A stretch of 64,000 nucleotides of DNA from Cepaea nemoralis (GCA_014155875.1 JACEFZ010027760.1:126501-190500); one strand, 5' to 3'; positions 23,985-35,337 are shown, counted from the first letter of the stretch. Program-made: numbers and translations. Notes: generated by a model not told the origin, from the letters alone.

Positions 23985-24500
23985 AGTGTCACTTAAAGTA
24001 ACCTAGAAGACAAATGACAGCTTGAAGTAACCTAGAAGACAAAAGACAGCTTAAAGTAACCTAGAAGACAAAAGCCAGATTAAAGTAACCTAGAAGACAA
24101 AAGCCAGATTAAAGTAACCTAGAAGACAAAAACCAGATTAAAGTAACCTAGAAGACAAAGGCCAACTTAAAGTAACATTGAAGACAAAAGCCAACTTAAA
24201 GTAACCTAGAAGACAAAAGCCAGATTAAAGTAACCTAGAAGACAAAGGCCGGCTTAAAGTAACCTAGAAGACAAAAACCAGATTAAAGCAACATAGAAGA
24301 CAAAAGCCAGATTAAAGTAGCCTAAAAGACAAAAGCCAGATTAAAGTAACCTTGAAGACAAAAGCCAGATTAAAGTAACCTAGAAAACAAAGGCCAGCTT
24401 AAAGTAACCTAGAAGACAAAAGCCAACTTAAAGTAACCTAGAAGACAAAAGCCAGCATTAAAGTAACCTAGAAGACAAAGGTTAGATTGTAATAACCAAG
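23985..24500. repeat. 29-bp minisatellite, about 17 copies
   Basis: Unit ttaaagtaacctagaagaca plus aaagccaga. Units differ mostly by single substitutions. Confidence 0.95.
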
Positions 24501-24511
24501 AATAGACAAGT

Positions 24512-24660
<149 letters not shown>

Positions 24661-25235
24661 TACATATGTTGTATAGGCACAAACCCGTAAGACTATAATC
24701 GCCAGCTGGCACACGCAAGTACAGTATAACATCATGCCAGGCACGTCAGTCAGCTACCATAACAGAAAATCAAAAGCCAGAACTTTAGGACAGCAAATTA
24801 TGCAGCAAAATACACAAAGGCAAGCGTATTAAAACCAAGAACACAAAAGTCGGTGTTTTATGCTTGGGCAATATAGTCGGATTACTAAGCCTGCGAAAGT
24901 AAACTAAGTATATGATATTCAAGATATGCGCACAAATTATGCAAATGAACTGGAATAACAGCTTATAATAAGCATACATACCAGGTAGAGTTGAGTCAAT
25001 AACGGATGTCAAAGCTCTTGAAATATTCCTAAACATGCCCGACCCCATCTTCAACAGCCAGCGAAGAGTCCCAATACTATTAGTGCAAGATGTAGTGTGA
25101 TTATATGTCCGTCTAGCGATCCCTGAGAGCACCTAGTGTCGGTCAGATACTCTGGTCATTCCCTGCAGCACCATTCTCTCCAGCTTATGATAATTTATTT
25201 GTTCTTCCACATTATACGTATGTTCCTAGACTATG
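24661..25235. other. Mostly unassigned; weak continuation of ~30-bp repeats
   Basis: A few aaaagccag and acaaaagtcgg motifs suggest diverged repeat units up to about 24860. The rest shows no feature. Confidence 0.45.
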
Positions 25236-25625
25236 TCAACCCTATCAATCAATCAGTCAATCAAGTACCGTCTCCACAATGAAGGTCGTCTGCAATCGAT
25301 CTCCAAAACTGTCAGTCTATCGCAAAGACACTACATACTGTCAGAGTGCTGTTCATCAATCTCTTGATGTTATCTCCCCACTTGTTTCGTTGTCTACCTC
25401 TTCCTCGCTTGCCTTCAGTCTTACCCTACAGTATGGTTTTATAAGAGTGCTGTGTCTGTTAACGTGGCCGAAATATTTAACTTGCCTCTATTTTATTTAT
25501 TTCACCAACTCCTTTTTCATTCCCAGTTTTTTTAGAACCTCTGTATTTTATTGTTTTTATTTCCATGAAATACGATATATTATTCTGTATATCCACATCT
25601 CCAGAGTCAACCGTATCATGCCCCA
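25236..25625 (-). pseudogene. LINE reverse transcriptase C-terminus with CAAT-type tail
   Basis: Nucleotide match to 35338-35640 and 21666-22015 (accgtctccacaatgaaggt, cttgatgttatctccccact, gttaacgtggccgaaatatt). It encodes only a stop-ridden LINE C-terminal block on the minus strand. The tail caatcaatcagtcaatcaa lies at the left. Confidence 0.78.
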
Positions 25626-25749
25626 GTAAACCACCCAACTGTGAAGATCAGCCAGCCTGCCTGCTCGTGTCCCATCTCTGCCAACCATAATCACGGCATT
25701 CGCACCGACACTCACTTCCACGATGTGTAGGATTCCTTCTATGAGAAGT

Positions 25750-25890
25750 TAGACTCTGTGATTGTCGTCGCTGAAAGCTACGGAGTTCGTTCTTTGTGCG
25801 ACGCCTTCCGCGCTGCGGAAAGAGACTGAGCCATATGGGATAAAATCCCTGTGCAATGAAGTCGACCTTGTCGACTTTTAAGCGACTTTG
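25750..25890 (+). repeat. SINE family B, 3' part
   Basis: gctacggagttcgttctttg, tgcgacgcc, gcggaaagagactgagccat and gggataaaatccctgtgcaa match the body of 4478-4714. The head is missing or unrecognisable. Confidence 0.7.
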
Positions 25891-26154
25891 TTTTAAGACT
25901 CTGTAATCAAGACAATTATAACTTCCGACCATAATTTTATACTCGAGGATTTTAATGCTCGTGTGTGGAAGGACGTGTATTCATGGCCAATATGCCTTTG
26001 ACAATTCAACCCCGGTAGTATGGATTACAATGGATAAATGTTGTAGGAGATGACACCAGAAACGACCCATGAATCATTGTTTTGTCAAGTTAAAGAACAT
26101 TGGTTTCCTGAAGTTAAAATGAAAATGATTCACATGCTGAAAAGGTGATCTAAT

Positions 26155-26380
26155 ACAGTATGTCTTCATTAGTTCAGAAGCTTGATTCTTTCCTTGTTTC
26201 TCAAGCTCAGCCTGGAGCTGTTTAGAAAAGTCATCATCTATGTTATCTATACTATCATCATTCCAGGTTATCATACCACTCGTTGATGTCCTCGAGTGCC
26301 CCTTCTTCATTCGGGGAAACTTCAATTGCATCACCTTCTTCTAGTACTCCCAGATTTGGTTTAGTCGGAATGTCAGCCAT
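26155..26380 (-). pseudogene. SEM1: SEM1/DSS1 processed pseudogene
   Basis: The minus strand starts with Met at 26380 (MADIPTKPNLGVLEE) and runs 40 codons through an acidic stretch to EWYDN, then two stops. One base out of frame the sequence continues WNDDSIDNIDDDFSKQLQ and AELEKQG. SEM1/DSS1 is a ~70-residue acidic proteasome-lid and BRCA2-binding protein with exactly this architecture: 'LGLLEEDD', acidic middle, 'W.DNWDDD.(V/I)EDDFS.QLRAELEK'. A single extra C near the WYDN codons explains the shift. It has no introns, so a retrocopy is likely; no poly(A) tail was found. Confidence 0.72.
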
Positions 26381-26539
26381 GGTGTTGCTTTGTGAAACGT
26401 GTTAGCAAAATGTCTATGTATCATATAGGTTTTTAATACTAAAGAGCGCCATTAAGTCACATGGGAACACCCAACATCCGGTCATTGACATCAGCTGAAC
26501 GTCATTATCAGCTGAGACAACATTTGAATCAAATATCAT

Positions 26540-26753
26540 TAACTCGAAGTTACCACAGTGCTGATTGTGCATACACAAATGTGATATGAAGTTACCACAG
26601 TGCTGATTGTGCCTACAAAACTGTGATGTGAAGTTACCACAGTGCTGTTTGTGCCTACAAAACTGTGATGTGAATTACCTCAGTGCTGATTGTGCCTACA
26701 AAAATGTGATGTGAAGTTACCACAGTGCTGATTGTGCCTACAAAACTGTGATG
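26540..26753. repeat. 42-bp minisatellite, 5 copies
   Basis: Unit gaagttaccacagtgctgat plus tgtgcctacaaaactgtgatgt, with few substitutions. Confidence 0.93.
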
Positions 26754-27226
26754 GCCCTATCAAATCACAGATCTATACCAGGAAAGTGCTTTGGGACAAG
26801 GTAACAAATAATTACTGTTAGAAAAATGATATACCAGAGTTATATAAATATTCGGAATGAAAGATCGCAGGTTATCTCCCTCGCACCATGTTTGCGTTGT
26901 CGCCCCCTGGATGTAAACATCCTAGGCGGTGTTGTACGCAGCCCGCCATGTTATCTGATACAAGACACGGATGAAACGTTAGACCTTGTGCTAATTATTC
27001 TTTGTTGACGCTAAATTGTCGTCTTTGTCTAGTTTCTTCCAAATGTACTTTTGTAACAGTTGAAATATTTATTTGAATTATAATATCCAACCTTTTGTAA
27101 ACGTTTATTTCGTACACACCAGTGTGTATTTACAAGGCAATGTACATTGTAAGTTTTACACATTACATTCGTACAAATATTATACTATTACATTTATGGC
27201 AAGGTGCAATTAGCTATACATTACTA

Positions 27227-27263
<37 letters not shown>

Positions 27264-27526
27264 GTTAAGTAATTATCTACTCTAATGCATACTAACATCT
27301 TTTAATATAAATTATGTCATACTCCAAGTATTCTCATGCACATTTAGTTTTCTTTAAACAAATATAAACGTATCACTGATGGATCATACATTAAACATGC
27401 AAAACGCATCAAATTATACAAGGTAAATTTATAAACATGTATGAGCGAGCGCAACAGATAGAGAGCGAGACACAGAGAGAAAGATACTGAGCGAGGGGAG
27501 AATGAGACAGGGAGAATAAGACAAGG
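26754..27526. other. AT-rich sequence with a short (GAT)n tract and GA-rich target
   Basis: Contains (GAT)n at 27229-27261 and a GA-rich stretch (27440-27525) that was the target of the LTR retrotransposon. No coding feature recognised. Confidence 0.5.
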
Positions 27527-28155
27527 TGTCAGAGTCTCACCCGAGGATAGAACGCGTTGTCTGCACCAACGCCCGACAATGCAACGCCGAGATATTATAA
27601 GCCCTACAGTTATAATGCGGCGGCCTCACTAGCGCCAGGCAGCCAGCGCTCGACAGTGTCGCGCTGGGCTATTATAAGCACTACAGGCGATAAGCGCTGA
27701 ACGATGCTAAGCAGGCAGCTAGCACACAGCGTGAACCGTGAGGGGTCACGTGTGCTAACCCAAGCACTACTAGAGAGTGTGCTGTGTCCAGTCAGACTGA
27801 GCTGGATGGTCGTTAGAGACAGACGTGTGAAAGCGGCTGAGAGTTGTTGCATGTCGTGAAAGCTAGCCTGTTTGACAGCTTGAGATGGAGTGCATGTCTG
27901 TGTGACTTGTAAGTTGGAGTGCATTGATATCTTATATTGTATTGATGTATTGATTACTTGCACTGTTGTAATCCATTGTATATTGTAACTTGTGATTGTG
28001 CGAAGCGTGTATTGATTCACGATGTATGCAGTGCGCGAATAAATATCACGAAATATCTTATCGGCGGTTAGCCTTGTGTTGTTTAGCTAGTGTAATTAAG
28101 ATCGTACTTTGTCAAGTGACGAGCCCTAATTCTTGCCCTAAGCAAGACTTTGACA
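27527..28155 (+). repeat. 5' LTR of Ty3/gypsy-type element
   Basis: It begins tgtcagagtctcaccc and ends actttgaca, so it has TGTCA...TGACA inverted ends. It matches the 3' LTR (32744-33366) at all but about 12 positions plus one 6-bp indel. A TATA-like gatattataag (about 27591) and an aataaa (28038) are candidate promoter and polyadenylation signals. The 4-bp target-site duplication AAGG sits at 27523-27526 and 33367-33370. Confidence 0.95.
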
Positions 28156-28400
28156 AGTGCGAACGTGGGCAGTACCCTCATTGGCATTAAGAAAGACTAT
28201 ATTTTACCATCACAATATAGTGGTAAATATGTTACTTGCAGAACTTTCTCGGGTAACATCGAGAGATTACCCTCTTGCATGGGCATATATAAATACAACC
28301 ATTCCTCTCCGGAAAGGTTAAATGCGCAGCATTGAACAATCCTTGTTGCGATGTTATCATCGGTAACCTTCCAGAGGTTAATGACATGCCACATGACAGT
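28156..28400 (+). pseudogene. Retroelement aspartic protease, C-terminal remnant
   Basis: Immediately after the LTR one frame reads ANVGSTLIGIKKDYI and GKYVTCRTFSGNIERLP; after a shift it gives CCDVIIGNLPEVNDM. This is the flap-to-C-terminus part of a gypsy-type protease (the 'D(L/V)(L/I)IGN' end is characteristic). The active-site Asp-Ser/Thr-Gly lies at or across the LTR boundary and is not intact. No gag precedes it. Confidence 0.65.
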
Positions 28401-28640
28401 ATTGTATCCTCTGCCACTTGTAACACCGATTATACCATCTCACCATCATCACAAATCACGTTTCATGATATTGATGTATTACCACCCATAAATGAATGTA
28501 TGTATGCCAATTCGGCAATGTCATCACAGGAATGTAGTTGTGTGAATGTGACACCAAGTTGTAATGTACATGTTAACCATGATAGTACAAATGCAGTAAC
28601 TAGATCTACTGCTCAAAGGCAAGATCGAATCGATCAGACA
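28401..28640 (+). other. Linker between protease remnant and integrase
   Basis: Open in one frame, Ser/Thr/Cys-rich and without recognisable domains. It probably corresponds to the variable spacer before the integrase zinc finger. Confidence 0.5.
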
Positions 28641-30145
28641 GAGGCTTTACAGCTAATAAGCCCAGTTGTAACATCTCCTGAAACAACCAGGGAGAAATTT
28701 ATAACAGCTCAAAAAACCGATCGAATCATTGCAAAAGTATTTTAAACTAATAGGTCAAAAGCCACGAGTAGCAAAGAACGCTAAATGGTATTTTGCTCTG
28801 AAAAACGGAATTCTGACACGGTACTATACCAAAGGTTCTAGCACTACTGAACAAACGGTGCTACCTTCAGAAAACCGCAACCAAGCATTACAGGCTAGCG
28901 CATGACATACCCTTTGCAGGGCATATGGCGTATGCTAAAACGCGAGCAAGGTTACTTACTATTGGCCTAAATTTTGCAGTGATACGAAAGTATATTGTAG
29001 ATCTTGTGACATCTGCCAAAAGCTTGTTAAAAAGGGAAAACACCCGCAAGCAGAACTGCAAGTCACTGATTTGGCAAGTAGACCATTCGAAAAGATCTCG
29101 GTCGATATAGTTGGTCCCCTTAACCACATAACATCAAGGGGAAACAAATATATTGTCACAATAATTGATTTATGTAGTCGGTGGCCAGAAGCCATTCCAA
29201 TGAAGAATATAACTTCCAAAGATATCATGGAAGTATTTTTTCATATTTTTGCAAGGGTAGGATTCCCTGACACCATTCTTTCAGATCGGGGTAGCCAGTT
29301 TATTGCCGCAGCTACACAAGCATTTACTAAAATGTTGGGGGTGAAGCAATGCTTCAACAGCCCATACCGGCCACACTCCACAGGTATCATAGAAAAGATC
29401 AACGGCGATCTTAAACATATGCTCGCAAAAGTAACCCAAGAGCATCCCGAAGACTGGGACACGTATCTGCCTGCTATTTTATTTGCATATAGAGAAGTGC
29501 CACATTCCAGCACTGGATTCTCACCATTCGAAATCGTGTATGGTGCCAAACCACGCGGCCCATTATCATTGTACCATTCTATGCTAACTGAAAGTAAAAC
29601 CATTTGTACACCCATTTCATCATATGAACATGTAACATCATTGCACGATAGAATTATGGATCATGTATGTTAGCTAAAGAAGCACTACAAAAATCTGGTG
29701 CTATCTACCGGACAATACGCTAACAAAGGAAATAGAACCATTACTCTGACGCCAGGACAGGACGTTTCTTCTCTTATTGCCAAGTGACAGACATCTTCTG
29801 ACAGACTCATGGCAAGGACCGTTTAAAGTACTACGACAAATTTCGACGGTAGATTACGAAATTGCAGTTAGGGACAAACACAAAATTTTCCATATTAACA
29901 TGCTTAAACCATACTACCACAGGGACGACGAACAAGTGGAGACGACAGCAAGCACAACAATAGTGGACCAGACAGACGACAACGATACTGACGAGATACC
30001 AACACCAGTCCTTGACACGACAACCAACCTACAGGACATAAAGGTAAATCCCAAACTGACTCAGACACAGATTAACAAGTTGCAGGACAAGTATTACAAG
30101 ACTACTGTACAATTTTTTCTAACAACCCAGGACAGACAGACTTAG
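28641..30145 (+). pseudogene. Integrase (HHCC, DDE core, GPY/F module), frameshifted
   Basis: The integrase inserts the cDNA copy into the genome. The N-terminal zinc finger is visible (HDIPFAGH near 28901, then CRSCDIC near 28996). The core, open from 29071 to 29673, has Asp at 29104 (SVDIVGPL), Asp at 29284 (LSDRGSQF) and Glu at 29392 (GIIEKING), a DD35E spacing. After further shifts near 29670 and 29765 the C-terminal GPY/F-like module follows (LTDSWQGPFKVL, HINMLKPYY). About six shifts or stops break the frame (28743, ~28895, ~28955, ~29670, ~29765 and a T-run near 30115). Catalytic residues are all present, so decay is recent or due to sequencing error. Confidence 0.88.
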
Positions 30146-31452
30146 TGCAGCATCATATTATTTTGACATCTGACATTCCAATAAAATGCAGACCATATTC
30201 CATCCCTATACACTACAAAGACAAATTGCATCAAGAAATTACTGACTTAGAAGCAAATCATATCATCCGACGGTCACAATCACATTTTTGTTCACCTATT
30301 GTCATTGTGAAGAAGAAGGACAACACAATAAGACTCTGTGTTGACTATAGGAAACTCAATGGCATTACACAGTTGGATTTAGAACCAATGAGCAACTGTG
30401 AAGACATACTGACGGAATTGACTGACTCACGGTACTTTACTAAACTTGACATGACAAAAGGTTACTGGCAAATACCTGTACATGCTGACAGTATACATTT
30501 GACAGCATTTGCCACACCCTGGGGACTATACGAATGGTGCAAGTTGCCATTCGGGCTAGTTAATGCTCCAGCAACATTTGTCAGAATGACAAGACGACTT
30601 CTGACAGGCATTCCCAACATCATTTGGTATATGGACGACATTTGCATACATACAAGCAACATGACAGACCATATAACAGCACTGCAGCAGACATTCGACA
30701 GTATTAGACAACATGGACTGACAATAAAACCATCCAAAGTTGATATAGCCTTTCAAGAAATTTCATTTTTGGGCTATAAGATCTCAAATGGCTTCATATC
30801 AACTGACGATAACATTATGTCCAGAATTTTAAAATTGTCGCTTCCGACAACAAAGAAACAGTTGCGAAGTGTGTTAGGTCTTTTGAATTATTATAGACAA
30901 TTCATTCCTCATTTTGCTGAATTGACCAAATGTTTCACTGATTTACTAACAAACAAACATCCAAATGTCATTGTAAATAGCGAATGTTTAAGGCCTGCAT
31001 TTGCGAAAGTATTATCTTATTTTTCCAAGGAACCCATTCTAAAATTACCAGATCTTAGCACTATTTTCAGGCTAAGATGCGATGCGAGCTCCGTAGCCAT
31101 TGGAGGGGTACTACTTCAAGAACACGACCAAGTGTTGTACCCGGTATACTACGTCTCCCAGAAACTGAACACCAGCGAACGAAATTACAGCACGCCGGAA
31201 CTCGAAGCCCTCGCTCTTGTGTTCTCGGTACGTAAATTGTCCAGATTTCTTTTAGGTAAACATTTCATCATTGAAACAGACAATAGTCCGTTGAGATTTA
31301 TCACCAGGGGAACCCCAACTAACCAAAGAGTGGCCAGATGGTCCCTTCTTTTACAGGACTATAGCTTCGAAATCAGACATATCAAAGGCTCACATAACTC
31401 TCTTGCCGATCTTCTATCGAGATGTCCTGACGACTCACCCATAGCCAGGTAA
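30145..31452 (+). CDS. Reverse transcriptase-RNase H, intact 435-codon frame
   Basis: This polymerase copies element RNA to DNA. The RT domain spans roughly residues 30-215, with LCVDYRKLNGIT, FTKLDMTKGYWQIPVHADS, KLPFGLVNAPATF and the YMDD catalytic box at 30628-30639. RNase H follows (about residues 300-420), with Asp at 31081, Glu in PELEALA, Asp in ETDNSPL and a final Asp in SLADLLSR. The frame probably once continued from the integrase: the join lies one base out of phase after a T-run near 30115, so the listed start (GTG at 30145) is simply where the frame opens. Sequence is Ty3/gypsy-type. Confidence 0.92.
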   Translation: MQHHIILTSDIPIKCRPYSIPIHYKDKLHQEITDLEANHIIRRSQSHFCSPIVIVKKKDNTIRLCVDYRKLNGITQLDLEPMSNCEDILTELTDSRYFTKLDMTKGYWQIPVHADSIHLTAFATPWGLYEWCKLPFGLVNAPATFVRMTRRLLTGIPNIIWYMDDICIHTSNMTDHITALQQTFDSIRQHGLTIKPSKVDIAFQEISFLGYKISNGFISTDDNIMSRILKLSLPTTKKQLRSVLGLLNYYRQFIPHFAELTKCFTDLLTNKHPNVIVNSECLRPAFAKVLSYFSKEPILKLPDLSTIFRLRCDASSVAIGGVLLQEHDQVLYPVYYVSQKLNTSERNYSTPELEALALVFSVRKLSRFLLGKHFIIETDNSPLRFITRGTPTNQRVARWSLLLQDYSFEIRHIKGSHNSLADLLSRCPDDSPIAR

Positions 31453-32731
31453 CACCCGAGCACATTGCAGATGGTGTATAAACTGCAACCTAGATAGTGC
31501 TCAACACCACAGCCAATTGTGACTTCATGTCAGTTAAGCTGTGTAAAACTGTGTGATAGGGAAAAGGTAATTTCCCAGTGTAAATATATTATGTACATAT
31601 TGTTATTATCATGTGAATGAACGGTTCGTATAATTATAAGAAAGCTGCAAGAATGTCATTAATAGTGTAAATATATATTATCATTATAATAATGACACCA
31701 TAAGTGTCACAGGACAGTACTACAGGACCCAAAGCCTTACTGAGCTTGAACAAGTACCAAGCAATCCTGAGTACAACTATAAAGATGGTCCACGACGTTT
31801 TAACAAGTATGAGGGATGACCGTGACAATCTAATCTGAGAATATGACGGAAGAAGCTATCCTACCACTAATAACAAGATCTGGGTACTCCGTATATTTAC
31901 AGTCTAACACAACGAGAGACCTTAATGTGAGTGTGCGGGCAACATCTGTACACTTCCGTTATATATTTATATTACTTTCATAATAATGTACCATAATAAA
32001 ATATTTGTAAATTGATGACAATTGTATGTAAATTCGAGTATGAAACATTTCCATATACAAAATTGTATATGTCGATTTTTGTTAGATGTAATCTCAGCAT
32101 CGTAACTTGATTTACTTTTTCACAAAAGTGACCTTTTTGTGCACTTTTGTCAGAGAGGATCAAATTATGACACTAAGAAAGAAAATGGTACCTGTAATTT
32201 ATTTTGTTGAAAGCATGATGAAATTATTGTCCCTAAATTTTGTTACATAAACAAGGGACATAACTAAATATTGTTGGTGATGCGTAAATATGTATTGAAA
32301 CTACCATGTTTGCCTAATAGGTATCACGTCAAGAGGACGTCATGTGTATATGGGAATACTTGCCAAAACTGAAGACCTTCATCGGGCATTCTATTAGATA
32401 GGGATAGATGTTCAATGTCGGAGTTATCTTATAGGTAGATACTCACAGACTCACCTGTTTATTTGTAATTTTTCTTTTTGGTGGAGAGGTAGGGCAAGTT
32501 AGCCGTAACTACCTGACTGGCTGTGTCTCAGTGAGGTAAAAACCATGGAGTTGATTGTACCTGACAATTATGCTGTATGGATAGGCATGGGGATCATATA
32601 CATATTGCTTACTAATCACCTGTACATATTAGAACTAATCACAGCTATGTCAGATAAAGTGCAAAGTTCGATTCTGACAAGATAAAGAACAGCGAAATAG
32701 AGTACATGAAAGGAAAACCTTTCATGAAATT
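31453..32731 (+). other. Long non-coding 3' internal region of the LTR element
   Basis: Nearly 1.3 kb between the RNase H stop and the polypurine tract, with no open frame over about 65 codons and no envelope-like features. It is AT-rich. I see no further domain. Confidence 0.6.
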
Positions 32732-32743
32732 AAGGGGGGAGGA

Positions 32744-33366
32744 TGTCAGAGTCTCACCCGAGGATAGAACGCGTTGTCTGCACCAACGCCCGATAATGCA
32801 ACGCCGAGATATTATAAACCCTACAGTTATAATGCGGCGGCCTCACTAGCGAAAGGCAGCCAGCGCTCGACAGTGTAGCGCTGGGCTATTATAAGCACTA
32901 CAGGCGATAAGCGCTGAACGATGCTAAGCAGGCAGCTAGCACACAGCGTGAACGGGTCACGCGTGCTAACCCAAGCACTACTAGAGAGTGTGCTGTGTCC
33001 AGTCAGACTGAGTTGGATGGTCGTTAGAGACAGACGTGTGAAAGCGGTTGAGAGTTGTTGCATGTCGTGAAAGCTAGCCTGTTTGACAGCTTGAGATGGA
33101 GTGCATGTCTGTGTGACTTGTAAGTTGGAGTGCATTGATATCTTATATTGTATTGATGTATTGATTACTTGCACTGTTGTAATCCATTGTATATTGTAAC
33201 TTGTGATTGCGCGAAGCGTGTATTGATTCACGATGTGTGCAGTGCGCGAATAAATAGCACGAAATATCTTATCGGCGGTTAGCCTTGTGTTATTTAGCTA
33301 GTGTAATTAAGATCGTACTTTGTCAAGTGACGAGCCCTAATTCTTGCCCTAAGCAAGACTTTGACA
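32744..33366 (+). repeat. 3' LTR of Ty3/gypsy-type element
   Basis: It begins tgtcagagtctcaccc directly after the polypurine tract and ends actttgaca, followed by AAGG, the second half of the target-site duplication. It is 6 bp shorter than the 5' LTR (629 against 623 bp) because cgtgag is missing near 32955. Confidence 0.95.
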
Positions 33367-33374
33367 AAGGAGAA

Positions 33375-33383
<9 letters not shown>

Positions 33384-33468
<85 letters not shown>
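33384..33468. repeat. (GA)n microsatellite
   Basis: About 42 GA units just right of the 3' LTR, continuing the GA-rich target region seen left of the 5' LTR. Confidence 0.96.
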
Positions 33469-33469
<1 letters not shown>

Positions 33470-33959
33470 CGAAGAGGGGAGAGATAACAAACCTCGAAGC
33501 AGACAAGGATTGTGAATTTAGTTGCAAGTGGGTGGTGTGCAGGTTGAAGGTTAAATGAACTGTTGCCTTGGTCAAGGTTACTTCCTGGCTGACAAAAACC
33601 TTTGACCCCTATGAAATACAGCCTCCCTTTGTGCAGGGTAGCTTAAGCAACTCATGTCCCTGGCTGTAGTAATATTTCCCAATTCCCGGGAGACAAAGAA
33701 TGAAAATGTGCTAATTCATTGCACGTGTGACGGTTACTGTAAATGGGTTTTAAGGAATACGTCACAGTGTGGCTATAATAAACTGACTTTCTAATAATTA
33801 ATTAACAACCAGCGCATAACAGTCTCAAACAACCATCCTAATGCAAGATAAAAATGAAACTTAATGAAGTTTACACATTTCAGTCAGGGAATATAGTAGA
33901 TAGTTTGTATTTGAACATTATTAAAAATACGTTTCTATTGTATGTAAGGGAATTGAACC

Positions 33960-35300
33960 TGGCATTGATTCTGCCAGTCCAAACTAAGTTTCTGTATTCT
34001 GCTAGTGTTTGAAGTAGTTGTATGTGTGTTCTTTGTGTATTTTAGGAAGAGTGTTCAGAAACATTGCCTTGTATATACCTTTTTGTTTGCCTGTGTGTTT
34101 TTGTATTAGTTGCTTGAGAGTTTCCACTGCAATTGTGACTGTTTGACATGTGTAGTATATTTGTTCTTCTGTCTCTTGTGTGAGGTTCCTGCACAGTTGG
34201 CATTTTCCTAATTGTGTGGATCTGAACGCTCCTTTGGGGATTATGAGTTTCATCTAACAAACCAGTCTGTAAATGACTTCTCTTGCTTTAGCTGTGATGT
34301 TTTTGCTGTGTAAGCTGGAAAGCGTGGATGTGAAGTCTGAAATGAAGTATTTTTGTCCTTTTTTCATTCTCAGTGTAAGTGCTGGTGTTTGTTTACTAGC
34401 TAAATGTTTGTATATTTCCTGTGTTGTTTCCTGTATTAAATTTTCATTCCTCGTATTGCCTGTATACAAGTGTGATAGAATGTTGGCAGTATGCCCTGAT
34501 AATGTGCTGTTGCATTATTTAGTTTTGTGAGATGTGTTATTGTGTATGTTAAATAATATAATGCTAATATATTTTGCTCTGGATAGCTGATGATATTACC
34601 TATCTGGCTGATTCTTGGTGCTTATTTTTTTTTAGTTTATATGTCCTGAAGTGCTCTTCCTCCTTGTTTCTTGTCCTGTGTGCGTGTTTTGTGCTGTAAG
34701 CTGTGTACGGTCTTCTTCTTCTTCTTCTTCTTCTTCTTCTTCTTCAGCGTTCCGAGCCATTTAGGTTCTTTGCTGCAGATACAATCCGTCTCTAGCCTGA
34801 AGCTAGCATTCAGAGGATGCTTCACTAAGACTTTGCTTTCAGGGTTGTTATACAATATATGTATCCACTTTAGTAGCTCTGATCTATATTGCAGTGTTCT
34901 AGGGTTTTGTGCAAATACGCGTGTGTGATCCTGTCAAAGGTCTTCTCTTGGTCCAAAGACAAGAGGGAGTGTGGACAATCTTTCTGGTGTGTGTATGTTA
35001 TACTTCCTCTAATGAGATGTGTGTGGTTTTGCTTATAATTTCTTGTGTTGTACACCATATTGTGGTTTAGGTATATTTGTGTTGGCAGAAATTGTCTGAT
35101 TTTGTGTGCGAGTGATTTGGCCAGAATTGTGTACTCTGTGTTAAGAGGTGAAATTGGTCTGCAATTGTTCAATTGTATCTCGTCTATTTTTGCTTTGTGT
35201 ATAAGTGTTATATAAGACATGTTGCAGCTAGCAAAGATTTCTTGTTTATGAAAGGCTTCCAGAATTGATCTCAATAGATCTGAATAGAGTGATCTCATCT
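33960..35300 (-). pseudogene. L1-like LINE, RT domain to C-terminus, degraded
   Basis: The minus strand begins near 35298 with RT motifs 'SYITLIHKAKID', 'NNCRPISPLNTEYTILAKSL', 'HTHLIRGSIT' and 'LLSLDQEKTFDRITHAYLHK', which are typical of L1/Tx1-type polymerases. After a shift it continues 'NNPESKVLVKHPLN', and the catalytic FADD-type box is not visible. A (TTC)n tract at 34709-34745 interrupts it. The C-terminal part (34469-34002) includes a Cys-rich stretch (KCQLCRNLTQETEEQIYYTC). Multiple frame breaks; not functional. Confidence 0.82.
34709..34745. repeat. (TTC)n microsatellite within the L1-like element
   Basis: About 12 TTC units interrupting the coding remnant. Confidence 0.9.
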
Positions 35301-35337
35301 GGATCGATTCAATGTGTTAATATATAGATTGTGCTCA

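Larger units (their letters stand above)
27527..33366 (+). mobile_element. LTR retrotransposon, Gmr1-like order (PR-INT-RT-RH), gag missing
   Basis: The whole element is 5.84 kb, with LTRs, a polypurine tract (aaggggggagga, 32732-32743) and an AAGG target-site duplication. The internal order is protease remnant, integrase, reverse transcriptase, RNase H. The RT and the integrase GPY/F tail are Ty3/gypsy-like, yet the integrase-first order is that of copia elements. This combination is known from the Gmr1 group first described in Atlantic cod. There is no gag and no clear primer-binding site after the 5' LTR. Confidence 0.88.

Noticed and set aside
28156..28200. tRNA primer-binding site beside the 5' LTR
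   Set aside because: The first TGG occurs about 10 bp in and is not clearly complementary to a tRNA end; I cannot support it.
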